DNA of 64,000 nt from CAVSXS01 sp963767715 (GTDB lineage Bacteria; Chloroflexota; Ktedonobacteria; Ktedonobacterales; Ktedonobacteraceae): assembly GCA_963767715.1 (NCBI GenBank), contig CAVYFA010000008.1, positions 282,733-346,732 on the forward strand. The letters run 5' to 3'. Shown in pieces: positions 37,525-45,517 of this stretch. The position numbers and the translations under genes were made by a program. A model generated the notes under the pieces. The model had not been told where the DNA came from and did not search any database. It saw only the letters and a list, made by a program, of their open reading frames with translations. The number at the start of each line of letters is the position of its first letter. The stretch's first letter is position 1.

Positions 37525-39258
37525 ATGGCTGAAATGGAACCGATAGAAAGCTGCAGTCCTCCTGTTAACTTAATCTGTCCTCGATGCGGTACTTTGCTCC
37601 CGCCACAAGCCCGCTTCTGTAGTTCTTGCGGAGAGCACATCAACAAGCAGAAAAGCGAGCAGGCGGGAGCGTGCACCGCTAGTGGTGACGCCGAGTGGCC
37701 CAAGGACGAGTTTCTGCCCCTCCTAGCGCTCTCACGGGCGGATACGGAAAGTTTGCAAGCGTTCCGCTTGCTCGAGAACGATGGAAAAACCGGACGGACA
37801 CATGAAGAGATCGCTACCTCCAGAGAGAGAGAAGCTCCACGATCAAATAGCGCTCCCACAGGCAGAGGTGGAACACGCCCCTGGTTATTGGCGCGCATGT
37901 TGCTGCATCGCGTACAACATGATTCTCTGATACATAACAGCATTTTCATCATGGCTACGAATGGTGCTGGAGCAGTATTTGGGTACCTCTTCTGGGTCGT
38001 GGCGGCCCATACCTACTCGGCCTCTGATATCGGCCTGGGGGCAGCGCTTATCTCGGTCATAACCTTAGCCGCGAACGTTGCCGACCTGGGTATTGGTGCC
38101 ACGCTGGTGCAGGTGCTGCCTCGCCGGGAGGCTGGCCGCGCGTGGTCGGTCACCCTTAATGCCGGCCTGGCTACGGGTGCTCTGGCCGGCTTACTTGCCG
38201 GAGCCATTTTGGTAGTGGTTCTGCCGCTCTTCGGGTCCCAGTTTGCTTTTGTTGAGCAAAATGCAGGCTACATCTTAGCCCTTTTGATCGGCGTGCCGAT
38301 CATGAACCTTTCATCGCTGCTTGATCAGGCCTTCATAGCAGAGCGCGCGGCACACAATATGCTGCTGCGTGGCCTGGTTGTTGCGGTGCTCAAGATCCCA
38401 CTGTTGGTGCTGCCGCTCCTGCTTCTTGTCCAGATAGGCGCACTGGGTATCCTTTTACCTGGGCTCGTGGCGATGGCAGTTATGCTGATTGTAGGACTAC
38501 TGATACTGCTGCCCCGCCTTGGGCGAGCCTACTTACCAGCCACACGCGGGATGGTGCGACAGGTACGCTCAATGCTCTCATCGCTTGTAGGAAATCATTT
38601 CATCAGCCTTGGCGGCATTTTACCCTACTACCTCTTGCCAGTGTTCGTGACGGTCCGGCTATCGCCGGCAGATAATGCCTACTACTACACATCGATGAGG
38701 CTGGCCGAATTTTTCACCATGGGATCATATGCGGTATCTATGTCTCTGTTCGCTGAAGGCTCCCATGCACCCCATGATCTGTTCCGTAAGGTACGTTCGA
38801 GCGCTTTGATCATCTCCGCCATCATAGCACCATCCATGCTGTTCTGCTTTTTTGCCGGGCATTACATCCTGTTGCTGTATGGCCCAAGCTATGCTCAACA
38901 TGGCTTGATACTGTTCATAATCTTCGTAGCGTCGACAGTACCCGATGCGATCACAAATATTTACCTGGCTGTGTTGCGTGTCCAGAGGCGTTTGCGCTTC
39001 GCTGCAGTGCTCAACATAAGTATGGGTTTGATTATCCTGGCACTCGCGTGGATATTGCTTCCAATCCTGGGCATTGTAGGGGCGGGATTAGCTTTTGTGA
39101 TCGCCCAGGTGGTGGGAAGCCTGGTAGCAGGCATAGACGCTATCCGTTATCGTCGTCACCCAGATGGGGCCATTGATCTGGATGGTACTCAGAAAGAAGG
39201 CTCAAATCAACAGATAGAAGAACAGCCTGGGGAGGTTACTATTGATGACAGAAAATAG
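37525..39258 (+). CDS. Zinc-ribbon-fused oligosaccharide flippase (Wzx/MATE-like)
   Basis: An intact 577-residue protein. Residues 12-35 form a zinc ribbon (LICPRCGTLLPPQARFCSSCG), then a charged linker to about residue 135, then 12-14 hydrophobic segments of the polysaccharide-export MOP superfamily (FIMATNGAGAVFGYLFWVVA, GAALISVITLAANVADLGIG, LPILGIVGAGLAFVIAQVVG). It should move lipid-linked glycan or a glycolipid across the membrane. The same zinc ribbon heads the damaged gene at 34.2 kb, so it may be a docking or sensing tag shared by this assembly line. AAAGG lies just before the ATG. Confidence 0.87.
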   Translation: MAEMEPIESCSPPVNLICPRCGTLLPPQARFCSSCGEHINKQKSEQAGACTASGDAEWPKDEFLPLLALSRADTESLQAFRLLENDGKTGRTHEEIATSREREAPRSNSAPTGRGGTRPWLLARMLLHRVQHDSLIHNSIFIMATNGAGAVFGYLFWVVAAHTYSASDIGLGAALISVITLAANVADLGIGATLVQVLPRREAGRAWSVTLNAGLATGALAGLLAGAILVVVLPLFGSQFAFVEQNAGYILALLIGVPIMNLSSLLDQAFIAERAAHNMLLRGLVVAVLKIPLLVLPLLLLVQIGALGILLPGLVAMAVMLIVGLLILLPRLGRAYLPATRGMVRQVRSMLSSLVGNHFISLGGILPYYLLPVFVTVRLSPADNAYYYTSMRLAEFFTMGSYAVSMSLFAEGSHAPHDLFRKVRSSALIISAIIAPSMLFCFFAGHYILLLYGPSYAQHGLILFIIFVASTVPDAITNIYLAVLRVQRRLRFAAVLNISMGLIILALAWILLPILGIVGAGLAFVIAQVVGSLVAGIDAIRYRRHPDGAIDLDGTQKEGSNQQIEEQPGEVTIDDRK

Positions 39259-40474
39259 ACAGCAACGAGTATGCGTTGTTGGATCGGGAATGCGCTTTCT
39301 GAGCGGGATTAGCTTCCACACACTCCGAGTGGCCAATGCACTGGCTCGATCCTGTGAAGTATCAGTGATCTTGATGCGTCAATTGTTGCCGACACGCTTA
39401 TATCCTGGTTGGCAGCGAGTAGGTGCGAACCTGACCCAACTGCAATATGACCCGGGAGTGCGAGTCTTTGACGGAGTGGATTGGTACTGGCTGCCCAGCA
39501 TGCTGCGCGCCCTGCTGTTTCTCAAGCGAGAGCATCCCGATGTAGTACTGTTCCAATGGTGGAGCGGAACAGTACTGCATTCATATATCCTGCTTGCTTT
39601 GGTAGCGCGGTGGATGCGGGCGCGAGTGGTGATTGAGTTCCACGAGGTGCTCGATCCGGGGGAGGCAAAGCTGCCGCTGATCAACGCCTATGTGCGCCTT
39701 ATTGCACCGCTCATGGTGCGACTGGCTCATGGCTTTGTCACCCACTCCGAACACGATGCGAAACTGCTGCAGAGCCACTATGACCTGCGGCAGCGGCCTG
39801 TCACGGTCGCTCCGGTTGGCCCACTTCTCCAATACCAATCGATCGGTGGGGAGCAGGTGCAGCGGAGCGCGCCAACATCATGCTGCAATCTTCTGTTCTT
39901 TGGTGTGATTCGGCCTTATAAGGGACTCGAGGATCTCATTCGAGCGTTCGATTCCTTGCCAGAGAACGAGATCGCCAATTACTGGCTCACTATCGTTGGC
40001 GAGACCTGGGAGGGCTGGACTGAGCCGGCTGAGCTGATTGAGCAGAGCCGGTATCGCGACCGGATCACGTTCGTCAACCGCTATGTGTCCGATGAAGAGG
40101 CGGCGCAATTCTTTGCGGGTGCGGATGCTGTAGTGCTTCCCTACCATCGGGTATCAGCGAGTGGACCGCTACACGTTGCGATGAGCTGGGGGTTACCGAT
40201 AGTGGTAACGCGTGTCGGTGGCTTGATCGAAGCGGTGGATGCCTATGAAGGCGCTATCCTGGTGCCTCCGGAGGATCCCACCGCGCTTCAAAGCGGCCTG
40301 TTGCAGGTAGCGAAACTGCGTGGAAAACGGTATGCGAACCCTCATTCGTGGGAGCACGCCGCCGGGTGTTATCGTGCGCTATTCGATACTATCCGCTCGT
40401 CTGATAGCCGTGCCAGGCGTAGAGCTATCATTGGCAGTGACAGCCTTGAACCGAAGGAGCCCTCAATTCTTTGA
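39242..40474 (+). CDS. Family 4 glycosyltransferase
   Basis: A 410-residue GT-B enzyme overlapping the flippase by 17 nt, so likely translationally coupled. CVVGSGMRFLSGISFHTLRVANAL starts the acceptor domain. LLFFGVIRPYKGLEDLIRAF begins the donor domain, and the loop AVVLPYHRVSASGPLHVAMS is followed by GLPIVVTRVGGLIEAV. The usual E-x7-E motif is altered (H-R-V-S-A-S-G-P-L-H), a variant seen in part of the family. Confidence 0.87.
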   Translation: MMTENRQQRVCVVGSGMRFLSGISFHTLRVANALARSCEVSVILMRQLLPTRLYPGWQRVGANLTQLQYDPGVRVFDGVDWYWLPSMLRALLFLKREHPDVVLFQWWSGTVLHSYILLALVARWMRARVVIEFHEVLDPGEAKLPLINAYVRLIAPLMVRLAHGFVTHSEHDAKLLQSHYDLRQRPVTVAPVGPLLQYQSIGGEQVQRSAPTSCCNLLFFGVIRPYKGLEDLIRAFDSLPENEIANYWLTIVGETWEGWTEPAELIEQSRYRDRITFVNRYVSDEEAAQFFAGADAVVLPYHRVSASGPLHVAMSWGLPIVVTRVGGLIEAVDAYEGAILVPPEDPTALQSGLLQVAKLRGKRYANPHSWEHAAGCYRALFDTIRSSDSRARRRAIIGSDSLEPKEPSIL

Positions 40475-40505
40475 GCCGGTCTTCACAGAAAGGATAGCAA
40501 AGAAC

Positions 40506-41216
40506 ATGCAAGCTCTCATCTTAGCCGGGGGTGCTGGAACTCGCCTCCGCCCGGTACTGGGGGAGCTTAATAAGCCCATGGCTCCGGTAGCTGGTAGACC
40601 TTTCCTGGAGTACCTGCTCCTGCAACTGAAGAAGCACGAGATTGACCAAGTCATTCTGTGCGTTGGCTATAAGGCGGATCACATTCAATCATACTTCGGC
40701 AGGGGAGATCGCTGGGGTATACAGGTCAGCTACTCCTGCGAGACCGAGTTTCTCGGAACAGCAGGAGCGCTCAAGCTCGCCGAAGAGCATCTTCATGAGA
40801 AAGACTTCTTCGTCATGAATGGTGATTCTTTATTCGATATTGAGTTGCGCACGTTGATGCACTACCACCGCGAGATGAAAGCTACAGCTACATTGGCACT
40901 TGCTCATGTCGATGACGGCCGGCGCTATGGTGCGGTGGGCATAAACGAATTGGGGCGAATTGTGAGCTTCGTTGAGAAGCGAGAGGGTTATGCAGGGGGT
41001 CTGATCAATGGCGGCGTCTATATCTTCGCTCGGGAGGTGCTCGATTTCATTCCAAAGGGGCAGCCCGCCTCCCTGGAACAGGATATCTTACCCAGGCTCA
41101 TCGGACGAGACCTGTACGGGCTGCCACTAAAGGGCTACTTCGTCGACATCGGGGTGCCAGCCGACTATACAAGGCTGCGGTCGGACCCTGCGCAACTGCT
41201 AGCAGCAGTTGATTAA
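40506..41216 (+). CDS. hddC: D-glycero-alpha-D-manno-heptose-1-phosphate guanylyltransferase-like nucleotidyltransferase
   Basis: A 236-residue sugar-nucleotide pyrophosphorylase. The signature LILAGGAGTRLRPVLGELNKPM is at the N-terminus, then VAGRPFLEYLLLQLKKH and FLGTAGALKLAEEH, and the metal-binding FFVMNGDSLFDI. Its small size and position just before hddA and gmhA point to HddC, which makes GDP-D-glycero-alpha-D-manno-heptose. On sequence alone a mannose- or glucose-1-phosphate enzyme would also be possible. An earlier in-frame start at 40320 would overlap the previous gene widely; ATG 40506 fits the family. Confidence 0.85.
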   Translation: MQALILAGGAGTRLRPVLGELNKPMAPVAGRPFLEYLLLQLKKHEIDQVILCVGYKADHIQSYFGRGDRWGIQVSYSCETEFLGTAGALKLAEEHLHEKDFFVMNGDSLFDIELRTLMHYHREMKATATLALAHVDDGRRYGAVGINELGRIVSFVEKREGYAGGLINGGVYIFAREVLDFIPKGQPASLEQDILPRLIGRDLYGLPLKGYFVDIGVPADYTRLRSDPAQLLAAVD

Positions 41217-41230
41217 AGGAGGCATTCATC

Positions 41231-42253
41231 ATGTTTATTCGCGCCAAGGCACCGCTGAGAATTAGCCTCGCAGGGGGAGGAACCGATGTGCCACCTTTTC
41301 CGCAGCTAGAAGGCGGATGCGTGCTGAGTACGACCATTAACCGATATGCGTATGGTACGCTCCAACCCCGCCGCGATGGGAATATCTGCGTTCATTCTCT
41401 AGACTTTGGAGTCTCGGTCACATACGACCCGCAGGACAAGCTCACTTATGATGGCAAGCTCGACCTCGTCAAAGCAGCGATCCGAAAACTGGTGGCTACG
41501 GAACACAGAGGCTTCGACTTGCTGCTCCATAGTGATGCGCCTCCTGGTTCTGGCCTGGGTGCTTCGTCAGCGATGATGGTGGCCCTGGTTGGTCTGCTGA
41601 AAGAGTTTGTACATCTACCGCTCACCGACTACGAAATCGCTGATCTTGCATGCGTCATCGAGCGTGAAGAGCTGGGCATTCAGGGCGGGCTGCAAGACCA
41701 GTATGCCGCTGCCTTCGGCGGCTTTAACTACATCGAGTTTCTGCCGGACCGCGTAATCGTTAATCCACTCAAGATCAGCCTCGATGTGATTAACGAACTG
41801 CAGTACAATCTCCTTCTCTGCTATACCGGGACGATGCGCATGTCGGCTCACATCATTCAGGATCAGGTTGATCGCTACGAGCGTAGAGAAGCAAAGACAA
41901 TGCAGGCGCTGCGCGAACTAAAGGTTCTGACTATCGAAATGAAAAATGCCCTGCTGAGGCGCGAGCTTGACAACTTCGGGGAACTTCTCCATAAGGAGTG
42001 GCAGTACAAGAAATTGCTGTCCTCCAAAATATCCAACGCGCAGCTTGACCAGCTATACGAGATCGCACGAGAGCACGGAGCGCTGGGAGGAAAGATTACA
42101 GGGGCTGGAGGCGGAGGATATATGCTGCTTTACTGCCCTGTAGACAGGAAGCATTCCGTCGCTGAAAAGCTGAAGGAACTGGGTTGTACAATCATAGACG
42201 TCAGTTTAGAGCCTATGGGCTTGCAAACATGGAGGATGAACAGCCATGCCTAG
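41231..42253 (+). CDS. hddA: D-glycero-alpha-D-manno-heptose-7-phosphate kinase (GHMP family)
   Basis: A 340-residue GHMP kinase. APLRISLAGGGTDVPPF at the N-terminus is characteristic of HddA and fucokinase-type sugar kinases. The ATP motif is SDAPPGSGLGASSAMMVAL and motif 3 is GGKITGAGGGGYMLLYCP. HddA phosphorylates heptose 7-phosphate at the anomeric carbon. AAAGGAGG lies 8 nt before the ATG. It overlaps gmhA by 8 nt, so expression is coupled. Confidence 0.9.
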   Translation: MFIRAKAPLRISLAGGGTDVPPFPQLEGGCVLSTTINRYAYGTLQPRRDGNICVHSLDFGVSVTYDPQDKLTYDGKLDLVKAAIRKLVATEHRGFDLLLHSDAPPGSGLGASSAMMVALVGLLKEFVHLPLTDYEIADLACVIEREELGIQGGLQDQYAAAFGGFNYIEFLPDRVIVNPLKISLDVINELQYNLLLCYTGTMRMSAHIIQDQVDRYERREAKTMQALRELKVLTIEMKNALLRRELDNFGELLHKEWQYKKLLSSKISNAQLDQLYEIAREHGALGGKITGAGGGGYMLLYCPVDRKHSVAEKLKELGCTIIDVSLEPMGLQTWRMNSHA

Positions 42254-42875
42254 GACAGCACTGCAGACCGGGACTCAAGTTGAGTCAGTGACCCAGTTGA
42301 AGCAGGTAATTAGCCAGCGCATCAAAGACAGCATCGAAGTTAAATATCGGCTTTTGGGACATACTGAAATCTGTGCTGAAGTGGCGGAAAGGATTATTCG
42401 AGCATTCAAAAGCGGCAACAAGGTGTTGTTATTCGGCAACGGTGGCAGCGCAGCCGACGCACAGCATATTGCTGCTGAGCTTGTAGGAAGGTTCTACCTG
42501 GACCGACCGCCCCTGCCTGCACAGGCCCTCACTGTGAACACCTCTTCTCTTACTGCCATAGGGAACGACTATACCTACGATCAAATCTTTTCGCGACAGA
42601 TCGAGGCATTCGGCCAGGCAGGTGACGTGGCTATCGGCATCTCCACCAGCGGTGATTCTCGGAATGTCATAGAGGCGCTTCGCGCTGCGAAACGTAAAGA
42701 CATCATCACCATTGGCATGACAGGAGAGAGTGGTGGCCAGCTTAAGGCGGAGGTTGACTATTGTATCTGCATTCCCTCCGGAGATACTGCGCGCATTCAG
42801 GAAGCGCACATTCTTGTAGGCCATATTTTGAGCGAGCTCGTAGAACAGGCGCTCTTTCAGGGTGCAAATGGCTAA
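42246..42875 (+). CDS. gmhA: Phosphoheptose isomerase (SIS domain)
   Basis: A 209-residue SIS-domain protein converting sedoheptulose 7-phosphate to D-glycero-D-manno-heptose 7-phosphate. The family blocks VLLFGNGGSAADAQHIAAELVG, SSLTAIGNDYTYDQIFSRQ, VAIGISTSGDSRNVIEAL and the C-terminal AHILVGHILSELVE are present. With hddA, hddC and gmhB this gives all steps to GDP-heptose. DnaA-associated DiaA is a relative, but the neighbours favour GmhA. Last gene of the operon; no clear terminator follows. Confidence 0.92.
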   Translation: MPRTALQTGTQVESVTQLKQVISQRIKDSIEVKYRLLGHTEICAEVAERIIRAFKSGNKVLLFGNGGSAADAQHIAAELVGRFYLDRPPLPAQALTVNTSSLTAIGNDYTYDQIFSRQIEAFGQAGDVAIGISTSGDSRNVIEALRAAKRKDIITIGMTGESGGQLKAEVDYCICIPSGDTARIQEAHILVGHILSELVEQALFQGANG

Positions 42876-42954
42876 CAAGGAATAACTCCTCGCGTATAAA
42901 AGTCGCCTTTCGCTTGTGCACCCATAAATACAGGGGATAAATACTTATAAGCAT

Positions 42955-43008
42955 TATGCGTACTTTTAAGGTTGTTCAGACTTGAAAATCCATGATAGAA
43001 TGTTGTCC
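42955..43008 (+). promoter_or_regulatory. Shared island promoter, copy P10 (before carrier protein 3)
   Basis: Plus strand: GCGTACTTTTAAGGTTGT, 18 nt, GATAGA, with -10 TAGAAT at 42996-43001. The box GCGTAC combines features of the minus-type (ACGTAC) and plus-type (CGCACTTTT) copies. About 150 nt before the carrier gene. Nothing else is recognised in 42876-43152. Confidence 0.65.
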
Positions 43009-43152
43009 TAGAGGAAATTGGCTTGTTGAGCGCTGTGCCGCCTGCGTTGACCAATTCTTCTTCCTCTACAAATTTCCTTACCGTGAAAAAGACTGAGTAT
43101 TGGGCAATCTTTTGACCGGCGTATGCTAGTTCATGCATTTGGAGGAATGAAT

Positions 43153-43406
43153 ATGGAGTCGATCATCAATGACTATATCAGCCGCGAACTAATCAATAGA
43201 CAAGAATTGCTCCCTCTAAGGAATGATACGCCCTTAATCGAATCCGGCATTCTGGATTCGCTCGCGCTTCTCAGTCTCCTCGTGTTCCTGGAGAACGATT
43301 TAACATCTCGGTGGATGATTTCGAAGTTATCCCGGAGAACTTTAATACAATAGATGCTATCTGTGCCTATGTCCGTACCCGCCAGGAGTTGCAGATGACT
43401 CAATGA
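43153..43406 (+). pseudogene. Carrier protein, copy 3, with a one-base frameshift
   Basis: Starts M-E-S-I-I-N-D-Y-I-S-R-E-L with GGAGG 7 nt upstream. The phosphopantetheine Ser lies in SGILDSLALLSLLVFL. At about 43302 the text GATTTAAC lacks one base of a T-run. Adding it restores an acidic helix (SVDDFEVIPENFNTIDAICAY) and a stop at 43404-43406. Length 254 nt confirms one missing base. Its own promoter (P10) and monocistronic position are unusual for a carrier protein. It may be functional if the indel is an assembly error. Confidence 0.78.
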
Positions 43407-43582
43407 TCTTGCTTTGCAGCGTGAGATCACCGGCGCGATCTCTCGTTCCCGGTAGCGTTTGTTTCTCAGCAGGTAATGCTAACTTACCTGGAAGTAGGGG
43501 CATTTCCCGAGGAGCATACGCACTTTTCCTCACATACTAATTTGTTTCTTCGCGTATCCCTCCATAAATCCTTAAGGTAAAT

Positions 43583-43645
43583 GCCCGTATAAAATGTTCG
43601 CACTTTCAAGGTTGCCACAGCAAAAAGCACATGTTAGCATTTCCC
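43583..43645 (+). promoter_or_regulatory. Shared island promoter, copy P11 (before carrier protein 4)
   Basis: Plus strand: CCCGTATAAAATGTTCGCACTTT, then GGTTGC, 17 nt, GTTAGC. Read as a sigma-70-type promoter it is TTGCCA-17-TAGCAT (-10 at 43635-43640). About 133 nt before the carrier gene. Confidence 0.65.
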
Positions 43646-43707
43646 CTAGAAAAGGAGTTGTCATTTTGTATTGACGTCGTTTGGGGGGATTCTTTTCTTA
43701 GTCCTCC

Positions 43708-43733
43708 AACAAGGTTCACCCTCGAACCTTGTT
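43708..43733 (+). promoter_or_regulatory. Strong leader hairpin before carrier protein 4
   Basis: AACAAGGTTC and GAACCTTGTT form a perfect 10-bp stem with a 6-nt loop (ACCCTC). It lies between promoter P11 and the start codon, inside the predicted 5' leader. No T-run follows, so termination is unlikely. It could stabilise or regulate the mRNA. The rest of the 43407-43773 gap holds P11 and nothing else I can name. Confidence 0.55.
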
Positions 43734-43773
43734 CGCCAAGTGTTTTGCATCATAATAATGAGGAGTTACTAAG

Positions 43774-44016
43774 ATGGAATTGGTGATCAAGGACTATATT
43801 AGCCGTGAGCTGGTTAGCGATCCAGGGCAACTTCCCCTTAAGAACGATACCCCGCTCCTGGAAACTGGCATAGTGGATTCGCTCGCGCTCCTCAAGCTCC
43901 TGCTATTCCTGGAGGAGAAGTTTAAAGTTCTGATGGATGATTTTGATCTCATTCCTGAGAACTTCAATACTGTTGATGCCATATGCGCACATATCCGTTC
44001 TCAAAAGGGAATATAG
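43774..44016 (+). CDS. Free-standing acyl/peptidyl carrier protein, copy 4
   Basis: An intact 80-residue carrier protein. M-E-L-V-I-K-D-Y-I-S-R-E-L start, phosphopantetheine Ser in TGIVDSLALLKLLLFLEE (about residue 36), then DDFDLIPENFNTVDAICAH. GAGGAG lies 9 nt before the ATG. It is preceded by its own promoter and leader hairpin and followed by a P450 gene after 150 nt. P450s can act on carrier-bound amino acids, so it may present the substrate to that enzyme. Confidence 0.9.
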   Translation: MELVIKDYISRELVSDPGQLPLKNDTPLLETGIVDSLALLKLLLFLEEKFKVLMDDFDLIPENFNTVDAICAHIRSQKGI

Positions 44017-44167
44017 GTAACGTAAGATACTTTTGCCTTATCGAATAACTTGTAGCATCTAGCGAACTGATTAGCTGTGTGGGGGGTTGTAGCCCAACAG
44101 CCGTCAACTCGGTCATTTGCGGGAAAATGGGAACTTAAAGCGTTTGGCTGTGGCTAAAGAGGAGTGT

Positions 44168-45484
44168 ATGAGTTCATTGCATGCATTTGAGGATATCCCC
44201 TATGTCAAGCTACCCGTTAATTACCTGACCAACCTCGGCCCATTCCTGGCAAGCATGTACGAGCAGTATGGACCGATCTTCCGCACAACCTATTTTGGTA
44301 ATGACCTGGTCTTCCTGGTTGGCCCTGAAGCCAATCGCTTTGTGCTCAAGACCAATCGCTCAAAGCTCTCGTATCATGAAGGCTGGGGGAAGCTCTATGG
44401 AGTCCTGGATGTCTACGGCAACGGATTACTCACCATGGATGGCGCGGAACACGATTACCACCGCCGCGTTATGAATCCAGCCTTCGCAGTTGGCTCCATG
44501 CATCAATATCTTCCGCTCATGAATCGCATCATCCGCCGGCGCATTGCTGCATGGGCGGATATGGGTGAGATCGATGTCTACCAGGAAGCGCGCAGAGTCA
44601 CCTTCGACATAGCCGCTGAAGCACTCGCAGGCTTCAAAATCGGGCCGGAAGTTGATCACTTCCGCCATCTGTTTGCTCAACTGCTCATGCAGGGAATGAG
44701 GGCCCGCGTGAGTCGCCTCCGGGATGAACTGAGCCTTCTGCTGAAAACGAAGATCCAGGAGCGGCGGGAACATCCGACCGACGATGTCCTGGGGCTACTT
44801 GTCCAGGCTCACGACGAACAAGGCCAACCCTTTAGCGATGAACAGATCATCGCCCACATAAATATCCTGCTGGTTGCTGGGCATGAGACAGCGACCAGCC
44901 TGAGTGCGTGGCTGCTGTACCTGTTGAGCAGGCACCCCGACTATACCAGGCGTGTTCTGGCTGAGCAGGAGGCGTTGCTCGGCAGGGATATTGATCCGAC
45001 GCTTGATGCCATCAAACGCATGACGGTGCTGGACAATGCCTTAAGCGAAGCTGAGCGCTTGTATCCGCCGATTGCGAATGGCCCTCGTGGAGTACTGGAA
45101 GAGCTAGTCTTCGAAGGATATCGCATCCCGGCTGGAGTTTATCTCTTTTACTCGATTGCTGCTTCGCATTTGATTCCCAGCATCTTTGCGGAACCCGCTG
45201 CATTCGACCCGGACCGCTTTGCGCCGCCTCGCGAAGAGCACAAAAAGGTACCCTATGCCCTGGTTGGCTTCAGTGGCGGCCCACGCATTTGCATAGGCAT
45301 CAACTTCGCGAAGATGGAGATCAAGGCCATCGTCTCGCATATCCTGCGCCTCTACCAACTAGAACTGGTACCGAAACAGGATATCACTCAATTTTATCGA
45401 GCCACCGGTATGCCCTTGCATGGAATCAAGTTGCGTATCTCCAACAGAGAAGCAACACTACTACATTCAGACGTAATATTGTGA
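44168..45484 (+). CDS. Cytochrome P450
   Basis: A 438-residue soluble P450. The I-helix oxygen motif is VAGHETATSLS, the K-helix ExxR is SEAERLYPP, and the haem loop FSGGPRICIGINFAKMEIKA carries the axial Cys. The length and lack of a membrane anchor suit a bacterial enzyme. It would hydroxylate or otherwise oxidise a pathway intermediate. ATG 44168 has GGAG only 3 nt upstream; longer in-frame readings begin at TTG 44117. Followed 33 nt later by the radical SAM gene. Confidence 0.92.
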   Translation: MSSLHAFEDIPYVKLPVNYLTNLGPFLASMYEQYGPIFRTTYFGNDLVFLVGPEANRFVLKTNRSKLSYHEGWGKLYGVLDVYGNGLLTMDGAEHDYHRRVMNPAFAVGSMHQYLPLMNRIIRRRIAAWADMGEIDVYQEARRVTFDIAAEALAGFKIGPEVDHFRHLFAQLLMQGMRARVSRLRDELSLLLKTKIQERREHPTDDVLGLLVQAHDEQGQPFSDEQIIAHINILLVAGHETATSLSAWLLYLLSRHPDYTRRVLAEQEALLGRDIDPTLDAIKRMTVLDNALSEAERLYPPIANGPRGVLEELVFEGYRIPAGVYLFYSIAASHLIPSIFAEPAAFDPDRFAPPREEHKKVPYALVGFSGGPRICIGINFAKMEIKAIVSHILRLYQLELVPKQDITQFYRATGMPLHGIKLRISNREATLLHSDVIL

Positions 45485-45517
45485 TAAGCTGCTGAAATAG
45501 CCCAGGAGGTAGTGGTA

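Noticed and set aside
12621..43645. Reading the repeated element as an ECF-sigma promoter or a transposon-derived repeat
   Set aside because: The -10 boxes are TATAAT-like and the -35 boxes TTG-like, not GGAAC/CGTC. The copies always sit upstream of genes in the correct orientation and vary between the conserved boxes, unlike a mobile repeat.
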